In this document: one piece after another, positions 52,421 through 61,126 of the stretch
Layout of the letters: every line of letters starts with the position of its first letter
Numbering within the stretch: the stretch's first letter is position 1
Source of the DNA: Micromonospora sp. MW-13
GTDB taxonomy: Bacteria > Actinomycetota > Actinomycetes > Mycobacteriales > Micromonosporaceae
Reading direction: 5' to 3'
Assembly (NCBI RefSeq): GCF_003434305.1
Contig: NZ_QKKX01000044.1
Span: 148,591-212,590, forward strand
Length of the DNA: 64,000 nucleotides
Notes under the pieces: generated by a model
Told to the model about the DNA's origin: nothing
Databases searched by the model: none
The model's input: the letters and a program-made list of their open reading frames with translations, nothing else
Position numbers and translations under genes: made by a program

Positions 52421-53911
52421 CTAGCCTTCGCCGCCGGTGATCTTCCGGAGGCGACCCCAGTGCCAGAACGGGATCCGGAAGTCGACCTGGTCGGCCCAGC
52501 CGAAGAACTGGTCGCTGCGCAGCAGGTAGATGCAGTACCAGAACAGCGGCACCACGCTCGCGTCGCGGGCCCACACCTCCTGGAGCTGTCGGTAGTGCGC
52601 GATCCGCTCGGCCCGGTCGGTGGTCGACCGGCCGGCGACGTAGCAGGCGTCGGCGTCGGGATTGGCCAGCGCGAGGTGGTTGCGCTGCCCGCCGCCCGCC
52701 AGCCGGCTGGCGGTGATGTCCGGGTCGGGCATCATGTTCCCGCCGCTGATGGTCAGGTCGAAGTCGCCATCCCGGCCGATCTGCCGCGACCACGTCTCCG
52801 AGTCCAGCCCGGCGTACTCGACGTGCACGCCGATCGCCGCGAGGTCCTCGGTGACGCTGCGCGCCAGCCCGGCGTGGCCGTCGAAGGTGGCCATGTAGTA
52901 CATCCGCAGCGACAGCCGACGTCCGTCCGCGCCGCGCGGGTAGCCGGCCTCGTCGAGCAGCTTCTCGGCCGTCGCCGCGTCGTGGCCGACCGCCGTGACG
53001 TCGCGGGCCACGGCGAAGCTGCTGCCGGGGAAGAAGTTGGCCCACGGCTCCGACCAGCCGGGCTCGGCGAAGCGTTCGAGGCGGCTGCGGTCCACGGCAT
53101 GCGCGAGCGCCAACCGAAGCCGGCGGTCGGCCCACCGCTCCTGCCGGTAGTTGAAGCTCAGCAACGCGACGCCGGGACCACGCTCGCGGTACACGCTGGC
53201 GTGCGCCGAGCCCTCGGCCAGCGGCAGCCGCTTCATGGTGAGCACGTCCTGCGGCGCGAAGTGTGCCCTGCCGTCGGCGATCATGCGGACGCACTCGTCG
53301 AGGTCCGGTTCGACGACGATGGTCACCCGGTCCACGCCGGCCGGCGGCCCCCAGTACCCGTCCCAGGCCTCCAGCACGATCCGCCCGTTGGGCACCATCT
53401 CGACGAACCGGAACGGGCCGGAGCCGACCGGCTGCTGGTTGTGCGGGTTGGTCGCCCAGTCGGTGCCCTCGTACAGGTGCCTGGGCAGGATGTGGGTCGC
53501 GGCGAAGTTGCCGAGCTGGGTGAGGAACGCAGCGTTGGGCTCCTCCAGGTGGTACTCGACCAGGTGGTCGTCGAGCACCTTGATGTCGGCGATGCCGTGC
53601 AGGAACGACGCGGCGTGGTACCCGTTCGCCAGGGCGGTCAGGTGGGTGTAGGCGACGTCGTGGGCGGTGACCGGCTGGCCGTCGTGCCAGCGGGCGTGCC
53701 GGTTGAGGGTGAACCGCCAGCGCCGGGCGCCGTCCAGGCACTCCCAGTGCTCCGCCAGGTCCGGGTAGGACGCGGCGCCGCCGACCTCGGTGACGACGAG
53801 CCGGCTGAAGATGTTGTTGGCGACGAAGTAGCCGGCGCCCCCGACGAAGTTGCGGTACGACTCGTTGATCTCGGTCGTCCCGTTGGGTACGACGACGATG
53901 TACTCGTCCAA
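52421..53911 (-). CDS. Peptide-type substrate-binding protein without a signal sequence (paralogue 1)
   Basis: A 496-residue SBP family 5 protein. The only good start is TTG at 53911 with GAGGAG 5 bases before it; the protein then begins DEYIVVVPNGTTEINESYRNFVGGAGYF, already inside the mature fold. There is no signal peptide, lipobox or Tat motif, which is very unusual for this family. It is a close paralogue of the next upstream gene, sharing long blocks such as VANNI-SRLVV, AYTHLTALANGYHAASFLH and HLYEGTDWATNP. Ligand probably a peptide; location uncertain. Confidence 0.85.
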   Translation of the reverse strand: MDEYIVVVPNGTTEINESYRNFVGGAGYFVANNIFSRLVVTEVGGAASYPDLAEHWECLDGARRWRFTLNRHARWHDGQPVTAHDVAYTHLTALANGYHAASFLHGIADIKVLDDHLVEYHLEEPNAAFLTQLGNFAATHILPRHLYEGTDWATNPHNQQPVGSGPFRFVEMVPNGRIVLEAWDGYWGPPAGVDRVTIVVEPDLDECVRMIADGRAHFAPQDVLTMKRLPLAEGSAHASVYRERGPGVALLSFNYRQERWADRRLRLALAHAVDRSRLERFAEPGWSEPWANFFPGSSFAVARDVTAVGHDAATAEKLLDEAGYPRGADGRRLSLRMYYMATFDGHAGLARSVTEDLAAIGVHVEYAGLDSETWSRQIGRDGDFDLTISGGNMMPDPDITASRLAGGGQRNHLALANPDADACYVAGRSTTDRAERIAHYRQLQEVWARDASVVPLFWYCIYLLRSDQFFGWADQVDFRIPFWHWGRLRKITGGEG

Positions 53912-53975
53912 GTCATCTCCTCGGTGATTGGGGTAGGAACTGCCCCAGGTGTCCTGCGGATGGGTGGAAGGGGGG

Positions 53976-55478
53976 TCAGCGCACGACGGGCCGGATCCGG
54001 CCCCAGTGCCAGAACGGCACCCGGAAACCGACCTGGTCCGGCCAGCCGAAGAAGCTGTCACTGCGCAGGTAGTAGGCCGCGTACCAGAACAGCGGCACCC
54101 AGTCGACGTTGCGGGCCCAGACCCGCTGCAACTCCCGGTAGTGCTCGCCGCGCCGGTCCCGGTCGATGGTGGCCCGGGCAGCCGCGTAGCAGGCGTCGGC
54201 CTCCGGGTCGGACAGCCGGGCGTGGTTGCGCCCGCCGCCGGTCTCGAACCGGCTGGCGGTGATCTCCGGGTCGGGGACCATGTTGCCGCCGCTGATCGTG
54301 AGGTCGAACTCGGCGTCGCCGGCCACCTGGCGGGCCCAGGTCGGCGAGTCGAGCCCGGCGACCTCGACCTCCAGTCCGACGGCACGCAGGTCCTCGGCGA
54401 CCGCCGCGGCGATACCGGCGTGGCCGGTGAAGTTCTTCATGTACGCCAGCCGCAGCGTCGGCCGGTCGGCGCCGGCTGACGTGATCCCGGCCGCGTCGAG
54501 CAGCCGGACCGCCTCCGCCGGGTCGAAGGCCGGTGCGGTCGCGTCATCGGCGAACGCCCAGTCCACGCTGCGCGGCAGGTAGTGGGCGTACGGCTCGGAC
54601 CAGCCGGGGTCGGACAGCGGGATCAGCCGGCGGCGGTCGACCGCGTGCGCGATGGCGGCGCGGGCCCGTCGGTCGTGCCACCGGTCCTGGGTGTGGTTGA
54701 AGCCGAGTACGGCGATCCCGGGGCCGCGTTTGCGCCACACCGACGCGACCGTGCTTCCCTCGGCCAGGTGCAGCCGGGGGAAGGTGAGCACGTCCTGGAC
54801 CAGGTAGTGGGCCCGCCCGTCGGCGACCTTGCGGACGGCCTCGTCGAGGTCGGGCTCGATGTCGAGGATGACCCGGTCGACCTGGGGTCGCGGCCCCCAG
54901 TAGCCGTCCCACGCCTCCAGCACCACCCGCTCGCCGGGTACGTGCTCGACGAACCGGAACGGGCCGGAGCCGACCGGCCGCTGGTTGTACGGGTTGGTCG
55001 CCCAGTCCGTGCCCTCGTACAGGTGCTTGGGCAGGATGTGGGCGAACACCAGGTTGCCCAGTTGGGCGAGGAACCCGGCGTTGGGCTGGCGGAGCACGTA
55101 CCGCAGCTCGTGCGGGCCGAGCACCTCGATGTCCTGCACGTCGTGCAGGAACGACGCGGCGTGGTAGCCGTTGGCCAGGGCGGTCAGGTGGGTGTAGGCG
55201 ACGTCCTCGGCGGTCACCGGCTCACCGTCGTGCCAGCGGGCGTTCCGGTTGAGCTGGAACCGCAGCGTACGGGCGTCCGGCGCCATCTCCCAGTGCTCGG
55301 CGAGGTCCGGATACGCCGCCGGGGATCCGGTGTCGAACACGACGAGCCGGCTGTAGATGTTGTTCGCCACGAAGTAGCCGGCCGAGCCGACGAAGTTGCG
55401 GTAGACCTCGTTGAATTCCACGGCCGGGGACGGGACCTCGACGATGAAGTCCCGGCCGGTCCGGTGCTCGCCCGTCAC
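53976..55478 (-). CDS. Peptide-type substrate-binding protein without a signal sequence (paralogue 2)
   Basis: A 500-residue SBP family 5 protein from GTG at 55478, with CAAGGA upstream and a GTGA overlap with the lipoprotein gene before it. It begins TGEHRTGRDFIVEVPSPAVEFNEVYRNFVG and likewise has no export signal. Strong similarity over the whole length to the gene at 52421 marks a tandem duplication. Conserved W-x-D and LTISGGNMVPDPEITASR segments are those of extracellular peptide binders. Confidence 0.87.
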   Translation of the reverse strand: MTGEHRTGRDFIVEVPSPAVEFNEVYRNFVGSAGYFVANNIYSRLVVFDTGSPAAYPDLAEHWEMAPDARTLRFQLNRNARWHDGEPVTAEDVAYTHLTALANGYHAASFLHDVQDIEVLGPHELRYVLRQPNAGFLAQLGNLVFAHILPKHLYEGTDWATNPYNQRPVGSGPFRFVEHVPGERVVLEAWDGYWGPRPQVDRVILDIEPDLDEAVRKVADGRAHYLVQDVLTFPRLHLAEGSTVASVWRKRGPGIAVLGFNHTQDRWHDRRARAAIAHAVDRRRLIPLSDPGWSEPYAHYLPRSVDWAFADDATAPAFDPAEAVRLLDAAGITSAGADRPTLRLAYMKNFTGHAGIAAAVAEDLRAVGLEVEVAGLDSPTWARQVAGDAEFDLTISGGNMVPDPEITASRFETGGGRNHARLSDPEADACYAAARATIDRDRRGEHYRELQRVWARNVDWVPLFWYAAYYLRSDSFFGWPDQVGFRVPFWHWGRIRPVVR

Positions 55479-57184
55479 TCCTTGACCCCCCAGTCCTGGG
55501 CGTTGTAGCTGGTGCCGAAGCGGGTCGGGTTGACCCGCACGTTGCCGAGGTCGCTGCGGTACGCGACCAGGCTCGGCGTCTGGTAGATCGGCAGGGTCAC
55601 GGCCTGCTCGCTGATCCGGGTGTCGACCTTGTTCAGCAGGTTGACGACCTGCTGCGGGTCCAGGGTGCGGGCCGCGTCGGTGAGCCAGCCGTCGATCTCC
55701 TTGTCCCGGTAGCCGGTGTGGGTGCCCTTCGAGCCGAACACCGACTGCGCGGTGGCGGTGGGAATGACGTCGAGGTTGGTGCCGAAGACGATCAGGTCGA
55801 AGTCGCCGGTGTTGACCGTGGTGCCGAGGCTGTCGGTCTCCTGGAGCTGGAGCGTGATGCCGAGCTGCTTGAGCTGGTTCTGGACGAGCACCGAGGTGTC
55901 CAGTCGAACCTGGTTGCCCTTGCTGTAGCGCATCCGCAGCGCCGGTACCGGCTTGCCCTTCGGGTCGGTGAGCTGACCGTCGCCGAGCACGTAGCCGGCA
56001 TCGGTGAGGATCTTCTTCGCCGCGTCGAGGTTTCCGTCGCCGAGCCCCGCCGGGGTCACGGTGTCGGCGTAGGCGTCGACGCCTTCGAGGGTCTGGCCGG
56101 GCATGAAGTTGCGGTTGCCGAGCGGCTTGGTGCCGGCCGCGAACTGGCCGATGGTCTTGTCGATGATGGCCTGCCGGCTGACCGCGGTGAAGATCGCCTT
56201 GCGCAGGGCGACGTCGGCCAGTGCCGGGTGGGCGGTGTTGATGTCCAGGTGCTCGTAGACCAGTCCGGAGGCCAGCGACGTGGTGACGTTGCTGACGCCC
56301 TTGAGCTGCTGGACGAGGTCGAGGGTGGGGCGGGGCACGACGACCTGGATCTCGTTGTTGGCCATCGCGGTGACCGCCTGCCGCTCGTCGGTGAGGATCC
56401 GGAAGACGAGTTGGTCGAGGTGCGGGCCGTCGCCGTACCACTTGGGGTTCTTCGTCATGGTGACCGACTGGTTCGGCACGTACTGGGAGATCAGGAACGG
56501 CCCGCCCGACCAGGTCGGCACCGTGCTGGTGAAGTAGTTGTTGAACGAGTTGGCCGGGTCGCCGTGCTGGGCGGCGATGTGCGCCGGCAGCAGGTGCGGG
56601 AACATCAGCCGCCACGGCTGGTAGGTGTTCTTGAACTCGACGGTGACGGTCTTGCCGTTGTCGCTGCCGGTCACCGAGGCCACCTGGTCGTACCCGGCCT
56701 GGGTGGCCGGCTCGCAGGTCGGGCACTGCTGTGGGTCCTGGACCTGCCAGGTGTACTTGAAGTCGTCGGCGGTGATCGGCGTCCCGTCCGACCAGGTGGC
56801 TTCCGGCCGGATGCGGTACTCGACGGTCTGTGGCGAGTCCTTGACGACCTTGACCTCGGTGACCAGCGCGTCGTTCTTGGCCATCGTGAAGTCGGGCTGG
56901 GAGATCATCGCGTGTGGGAGCACCGGGTTGAGGATCTGCCGGTAGCCGAAGACGTCGCCGGTGGCGTGCAGGATGTTCCAGTTCTTGACATCGACCTCGA
57001 TCGAGTAGGCGAGCGTCCCGCCGTCCTTGACCTTGGCCTGGTTGGCGTCGACCTGGCCGGCCTTGATGCCGTCGCCGACGTTCTCGTCGCCCCCGCCGGT
57101 GCTGCAGGCGGCGAGTAGTAGGGGCAGCAGGGCGAACCCGGCTGTCGCCGCCCGGAGGCGGCGGTGGGGGTTGCGGTGAGACAC
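55475..57184 (-). CDS. Peptide ABC transporter substrate-binding lipoprotein
   Basis: A 569-residue SBP family 5 lipoprotein, first gene of the operon. GTG at 57184 follows GGGAGG and starts a signal peptide ending in lipobox LLLAACS. The mature part runs from GGTLAYSIEVDVKNWNILHATGD through PEATWSDGTPITADDFKYTW. It is only distantly similar to the two signal-less paralogues downstream and is the one clearly exported binding protein of this operon. Confidence 0.93.
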   Translation of the reverse strand: MSHRNPHRRLRAATAGFALLPLLLAACSTGGGDENVGDGIKAGQVDANQAKVKDGGTLAYSIEVDVKNWNILHATGDVFGYRQILNPVLPHAMISQPDFTMAKNDALVTEVKVVKDSPQTVEYRIRPEATWSDGTPITADDFKYTWQVQDPQQCPTCEPATQAGYDQVASVTGSDNGKTVTVEFKNTYQPWRLMFPHLLPAHIAAQHGDPANSFNNYFTSTVPTWSGGPFLISQYVPNQSVTMTKNPKWYGDGPHLDQLVFRILTDERQAVTAMANNEIQVVVPRPTLDLVQQLKGVSNVTTSLASGLVYEHLDINTAHPALADVALRKAIFTAVSRQAIIDKTIGQFAAGTKPLGNRNFMPGQTLEGVDAYADTVTPAGLGDGNLDAAKKILTDAGYVLGDGQLTDPKGKPVPALRMRYSKGNQVRLDTSVLVQNQLKQLGITLQLQETDSLGTTVNTGDFDLIVFGTNLDVIPTATAQSVFGSKGTHTGYRDKEIDGWLTDAARTLDPQQVVNLLNKVDTRISEQAVTLPIYQTPSLVAYRSDLGNVRVNPTRFGTSYNAQDWGVKE

Positions 57185-57333
57185 GGATGACCTCCCGGTA
57201 CGTGGACGTTCGTCGTGCTGCGCGGGATCGGGCATCAGATGGTGATGCGCTGGTACCGGGGGCCAGGCTGGCCAGCCGGCGTGGCGCCGGCATGCGCACC
57301 AGGACCAGGTGGCGTTCGTTGACCGGAGCCGGT

Positions 57334-57374
57334 TTCCACATGGTGGATACTAGTATCCGCATCGCGCACGTCAA
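57334..57374 (-). promoter_or_regulatory. Promoter and IclR-type operator of the peptide transporter operon
   Basis: On the minus strand TTGACG (57369-57374) and TAGTAT (57347-57352) are 16 bases apart, a good promoter. Just downstream and touching the -10 is the inverted repeat TTCCAC-ATG-GTGGAT (57334-57348), of the same build as the site before malate synthase, and a 14-bp perfect palindrome GGATACTAGTATCC spans 57345-57358. A repressor bound here would block the promoter. The remaining bases of 57185-57530 hold no gene. Confidence 0.7.
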
Positions 57375-57530
57375 GTGTTCGTTCGGAGGATCTGAGTTCG
57401 GCCGGGCGGACGCTCCACCACCGGAGCCGACGGCACCTGGGTGGCGACAGCGCGGACACCGCCGCACGGCATACGATGTGCGCCGCGCGGGCATCAGCGC
57501 AGGATCACGGCGGCACGGGAACGAGGGGGC

Positions 57531-58334
57531 ATGGGGCGCGAAGGCGACAGCGGGGGCGGAGGCGGAGGGGTCCAGTCCGTCAAGCGAGCACTGCAGATCA
57601 TGAATGTCATCGCCGACACCGGAGCACCGTGCGGGTTGTCCGAGCTGGCGACCGCCACCGGCCTGCCGATCGCCACCATCCACCGGCTACTTCGGACGCT
57701 GATCGGCGCCGGCATGTTGCGGCAGGAGCCGGACCGCCGGTACGCCCTGGGCAGCGCCCTCATCCACCTCGGCGACCAGGCCCTGACCATGATCGCCCCA
57801 TTGATCCGGCCGCACCTGGCGACGCTGGTCGAGGCCCTCGGCGAGACCGCCAACGCGGCACGGCTCGAGGGAACCCACATCGTCTACCTGGCCCAGGTGG
57901 CCTCCCGGCACCAGATGCGAATGTTCATCGAGGTCGGCCGGCGGGTCGAGGCGTACCGGACCGCCGTCGGCAAGGCGATGCTCGCCCAACTCGACGACCA
58001 GGTCATCGCCGACGTGTACGCCAACACCGAGTTCGTCGCGGCCACGCCGACCAGCATCACCAGCCTGGACGACCTGCTGCGGGAGTTGCAGGCGGTGCGG
58101 ACGAACGGCTTCGCCGTCGACGACGGCGAACAGGAGGTCGGGGTGCGCTGTGTCGCGGTGGCCGTTCCCGGCCCACCCGGCACCCTGGCCCTGTCCGTCT
58201 CGGGGCCGACCGCCCGGATCAACGACAGCCTGGTCGCCCGGGCCGTACCGCTGCTACAGCAGTCGTCGTCCATGATCGCCGCGGCCACCCGCGTCGCCCA
58301 CACCGGACTGGTGGCCCCTCGGGCACACCGTTAG
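57531..58334 (+). CDS. IclR-family transcriptional regulator (transporter side)
   Basis: A 267-residue regulator from ATG at 57531 with GAGGGGG upstream. A Gly-rich start leads to the winged helix VQSVKRALQIMNVIADTGAPCGLSELATATGLPIATIHRLLRTLIGAGMLRQE, then the effector domain with YLAQVASRHQMRMFIEVGRRVEAYRTAVGKAMLA and GFAVDDGEQEVGVRCVAVAV. It is divergent from the peptide transporter operon and likely its regulator. It is related to the regulator at 60141, sharing the last two blocks almost word for word. Confidence 0.92.
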   Translation: MGREGDSGGGGGGVQSVKRALQIMNVIADTGAPCGLSELATATGLPIATIHRLLRTLIGAGMLRQEPDRRYALGSALIHLGDQALTMIAPLIRPHLATLVEALGETANAARLEGTHIVYLAQVASRHQMRMFIEVGRRVEAYRTAVGKAMLAQLDDQVIADVYANTEFVAATPTSITSLDDLLRELQAVRTNGFAVDDGEQEVGVRCVAVAVPGPPGTLALSVSGPTARINDSLVARAVPLLQQSSSMIAAATRVAHTGLVAPRAHR

Positions 58335-58416
58335 GCCCGACTTCCTGCGCCCCGCCCGGCCGCGGCCGGGACAGCCGGGCGTCCCGCCCGGCAGCCCACG
58401 CTCGCCGGCCGGCCCC

Positions 58417-60021
58417 TCAGTCGTCGAGCAGCTGGTACGCCGGCAGGGTCAGGAAGTCGACGTAGCTCGCGCCGAGCGCGACCTCCTCGAACACCTCACG
58501 CGCCACCTCGTACCGGCTCGCGGCGAACCGATCCGCGCCCAGTTCGGCCCTCAGCGCGGCGATCTCCTCGGCGATCAGGCCGCGGACCAGGTCCACAGTG
58601 ACCACCACGTCGGTGTCCAACACCGTCCCGGCGCGCACCCACTGCCAGACCTGCGACCGGGCGATCTCCGCCGTCGCGGCGTCCTCCATCAGGTTGAAGA
58701 TGGCCACCGCGCCGGTACCGCGTAGCCACGCCTCGACGTAGCGGAGCCCGACCGCGATGTTGTTGCGCAGGCCGGCTTCGGTCACCGTGCCGGGGGTGGC
58801 CGCGATGTCGAGCAGGTCATCGGCCGTGACCTTCACGTCGTCCCGCTGACGGTCGACCTGGTTCGGCCGGTCCCCGAGGACCACGTCGAACACCTCCCGG
58901 CAGACCGCGACCAGATCCGGGTGCGCCACCCAGGAACCGTCGAAGCCGTCGCCGGCCTCGCGCTCCTTGTCCGCCCGCACCTTGGCCAGGGCCGCCCTGG
59001 TGGTCTCCGGCTCGTGGCGGTTCGGGATGAAGGCCGCCATGCCGCCCATCGCCACCGCGCCGCGCCGGTGACAGGTCGCCACGAGCAGGTCGGTGTACGA
59101 CCGCATCATCGGGGCTGTCATCGTCACGGAGTTCCGGTCCGGCAGCACGAATCCGGAGCCGGCATCGCGGAAGGTCTTGATGATGCTGAACAGGTAGTCC
59201 CACCGTCCGGCGTTCAGGCCGGAGGCGTGCTCGCGCAACTCGAAGAGGATCTCGTCCATCTCGAATGCGGCAGTGATGGTCTCGATCAGCACGGTGGCGC
59301 GGATCGTGCCGGTGGGGATGCCGAGCGCCTGCTGCGCGTGCCGGAAGACGTCGTTCCACAGCCGGGCCTCCCGGTGGCCCTCCAGCTTCGGCAGATAGAA
59401 GTACGGTCCGCTGCCGGCCGCGATCAACCGGCGGGCGTTGTGGAAGAAGTAGAGCCCGAAATCGACCAACGCGCCGACCGCCGGCGCGCCGTCGACGAGC
59501 AGGTGCCGCTCGTCGAGGTGCCAGCCACGCGGCCGGACGACGATCGCCGGCAGCGGGTCACCGGTGAGCCGGTACTGCTTGCCCTCGGCGCTGGTGAACT
59601 CGATCCGCCGTTCGATGGCGTCGGTCAGGTTGAGCTGGCCGCCGACGACGTTCGCCCAGATCGGCGCGCTGGCGTCCTCGAAGTCGGCGAGCCACACCTG
59701 CGCACCGGAGTTCAAGGCGTTGATCGTCATCTTCCGGTCGGTCGGGCCGGTGATCTCCACCCGCCGGTCGCACAGGTCGGCCGGCGCCGGCGCGACCCGC
59801 CAGTCGGCCGCCCGGACGTCGGCCGTGTCCGGCAGGAAGTCCAGACGCCCGGTGCCGGCGATCTCGGCACGGCGGCGTACCCGGTCGGCGAGGATCCGGT
59901 CCCGGCCGGCGGCGAACCGGCGGTGCAGGTCGGCGACGAAGGCGAGCGCGTCGGGGGTGAGCACCTCCGCACCGCCCAAGACGGCCGGTCCAACGATCGT
60001 CACCGAGGCATCTGTGGCCAT
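58417..60021 (-). CDS. aceB: Malate synthase A
   Basis: A 534-residue enzyme making malate from glyoxylate and acetyl-CoA. ATG at 60021 gives the usual length for malate synthase A and follows an AGGGG-type ribosome site; longer frames run into the operator. Signature KLEGHREARLWNDVFRHAQ and the active-site region ATVLIETITAAFEMDEILFELREHASGLNAGRWDYLFS are intact, as are DFEDASAPIWANV and the C-terminal NLMEDAATAEIARSQVWQW. It is divergent from an IclR regulator with an IclR-type box between them. Isocitrate lyase is not in the window, so the glyoxylate may come from purine/ureide breakdown or from a distant aceA. Confidence 0.95.
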   Translation of the reverse strand: MATDASVTIVGPAVLGGAEVLTPDALAFVADLHRRFAAGRDRILADRVRRRAEIAGTGRLDFLPDTADVRAADWRVAPAPADLCDRRVEITGPTDRKMTINALNSGAQVWLADFEDASAPIWANVVGGQLNLTDAIERRIEFTSAEGKQYRLTGDPLPAIVVRPRGWHLDERHLLVDGAPAVGALVDFGLYFFHNARRLIAAGSGPYFYLPKLEGHREARLWNDVFRHAQQALGIPTGTIRATVLIETITAAFEMDEILFELREHASGLNAGRWDYLFSIIKTFRDAGSGFVLPDRNSVTMTAPMMRSYTDLLVATCHRRGAVAMGGMAAFIPNRHEPETTRAALAKVRADKEREAGDGFDGSWVAHPDLVAVCREVFDVVLGDRPNQVDRQRDDVKVTADDLLDIAATPGTVTEAGLRNNIAVGLRYVEAWLRGTGAVAIFNLMEDAATAEIARSQVWQWVRAGTVLDTDVVVTVDLVRGLIAEEIAALRAELGADRFAASRYEVAREVFEEVALGASYVDFLTLPAYQLLDD

Positions 60022-60048
60022 ACCCCAACCCCTGCCTTTCGCATTGTG

Positions 60049-60072
60049 AATATACATTTCCGCATAGCGGAA
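60049..60072. promoter_or_regulatory. IclR-type operator and -10 element between aceB and its regulator
   Basis: TTCCGC-ATA-GCGGAA (60058-60072) is a perfect inverted repeat. On the minus strand TATATT (60049-60054) is a likely -10 for aceB, which puts the repeat in the spacer between -35 and -10. The IclR gene starts 68 bases to the right, so the site can control both genes. Confidence 0.7.
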
Positions 60073-60140
60073 GTCGGTGGGTACCATATCATCAGGGCGG
60101 GCCATCCGGAACCGCCACCGACACCACGAGGGGAGCCCTG

Positions 60141-60908
60141 GTGCCGCAGGAACCGCCGACCGGCCGGTCCGGCGTGCAGTCCCTTCAGCGCGCCTTCGAC
60201 CTGCTCGAACACCTCGCCGACGCGGGTGGCGAGATGGGGCTCTCCCAGCTCGCCGCCGTCGCGGATCTCCCCCAGCCCACCATCCACCGGCTGATCAGGA
60301 CCCTCGTCGAGCTGGGGTACGTGCACCAACAGCCGTCCCGTCGCTACGCCCTGGGCACCCGACTCATCCGACTCGGCGACACCGCCAACCGGCACCTCGG
60401 CCACCGGGCCCGGCCGGTACTCGCCGACCTCGTAGCGGCCACCGGCGAGACGGCCAACCTCGCGACCCTGGACGGCGACCGGGTGGTGTACCTGGCGCAG
60501 GTACCCTCACCGCACGCGATGCGGATGTTCACCGAGGTCGGCCGCAGGGTGCTGCCGCACTGCACCGGCGTGGGCAAGGCGCTGCTGGCCCAGCTACCGG
60601 CGACGGAGGCGCACGACATCCTCGCCCGTACCGGGCTGCCGGCGATGACCGAGCACACCATCACCGACCTGGCGGAGTTCGACCGCGAGCTCGACCGGGT
60701 CCGCGCGTCCGGATACGCGATCGACGAGGGCGAGCAGGAGGTGGGCGTCCGGTGCGTCGCCGCACCGGTCGTCGGCGCGCCCACGATGACCGCGCTCTCC
60801 GTCTCCGGCCCGGAAGGACGGCTGACCCGGCAGGCCGCCGAACGGATCGCACCGGTGCTGTGTTCGGCCGCGGAACGGCTCGCCGCCCACATCGCAGCCG
60901 GCAACTGA
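60141..60908 (+). CDS. IclR-family regulator divergent from malate synthase (AllR-like)
   Basis: A 255-residue protein from GTG at 60141 behind GAGGGGAG. The winged helix is VQSLQRAFDLLEHLADAGGEMGLSQLAAVADLPQPTIHRLIRTLVELGYV; the effector domain has YLAQVPSPHAMRMFTEVGRRVLPHCTGVGKALLAQ and GYAIDEGEQEVGVRCVAAPV. In streptomycetes, IclR regulators of the AllR group control aceB and allantoin genes with glyoxylate-type ligands; that assignment fits the position but is inferred. Confidence 0.92.
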   Translation: MPQEPPTGRSGVQSLQRAFDLLEHLADAGGEMGLSQLAAVADLPQPTIHRLIRTLVELGYVHQQPSRRYALGTRLIRLGDTANRHLGHRARPVLADLVAATGETANLATLDGDRVVYLAQVPSPHAMRMFTEVGRRVLPHCTGVGKALLAQLPATEAHDILARTGLPAMTEHTITDLAEFDRELDRVRASGYAIDEGEQEVGVRCVAAPVVGAPTMTALSVSGPEGRLTRQAAERIAPVLCSAAERLAAHIAAGN

Positions 60909-61126
60909 CGAGCGGAGTCGCCCGGGTTCGCGATCCGGCGGGGGTGGGTGGGCGTCGCGCTACGGCGGCTCCCCCTCCGTCCCCACCAGGCTCCCCCGAT
61001 GACCGCTCACCATGGCCGGAGGCGGGCAAGTCAGCGACATCGCGGTCAGTGGTCAGGACTGGTTCGCGTTCGTCGGTCCAGGGGAGCTGGCACTGCTCAA
61101 GGTTCGGGCACTGGCCGGACCATCGG
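60909..61126. other. Intergenic region after the IclR gene
   Basis: 218 bases between a plus-strand stop and a minus-strand stop. A 68-codon plus-strand frame from 61012 has a protein-like first half (AGGGQVSDIAVSGQDWFAF) but runs into the antisense of the next gene and lacks a ribosome site, so I do not call it. No clear hairpin was found. Confidence 0.4.

Noticed and set aside
53976..57683. Minus-strand frame extending the second binding protein to over 1200 codons
   Set aside because: The extension is low-complexity shadow of the lipoprotein gene; a GTG with ribosome site at 55478 marks the real start.
58355..58370. 16-base perfect palindrome CCCGGCCGCGGCCGGG between convergent IclR and aceB genes
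   Set aside because: Could terminate, but such GC palindromes are common here and it has almost no loop; not strong enough to call.
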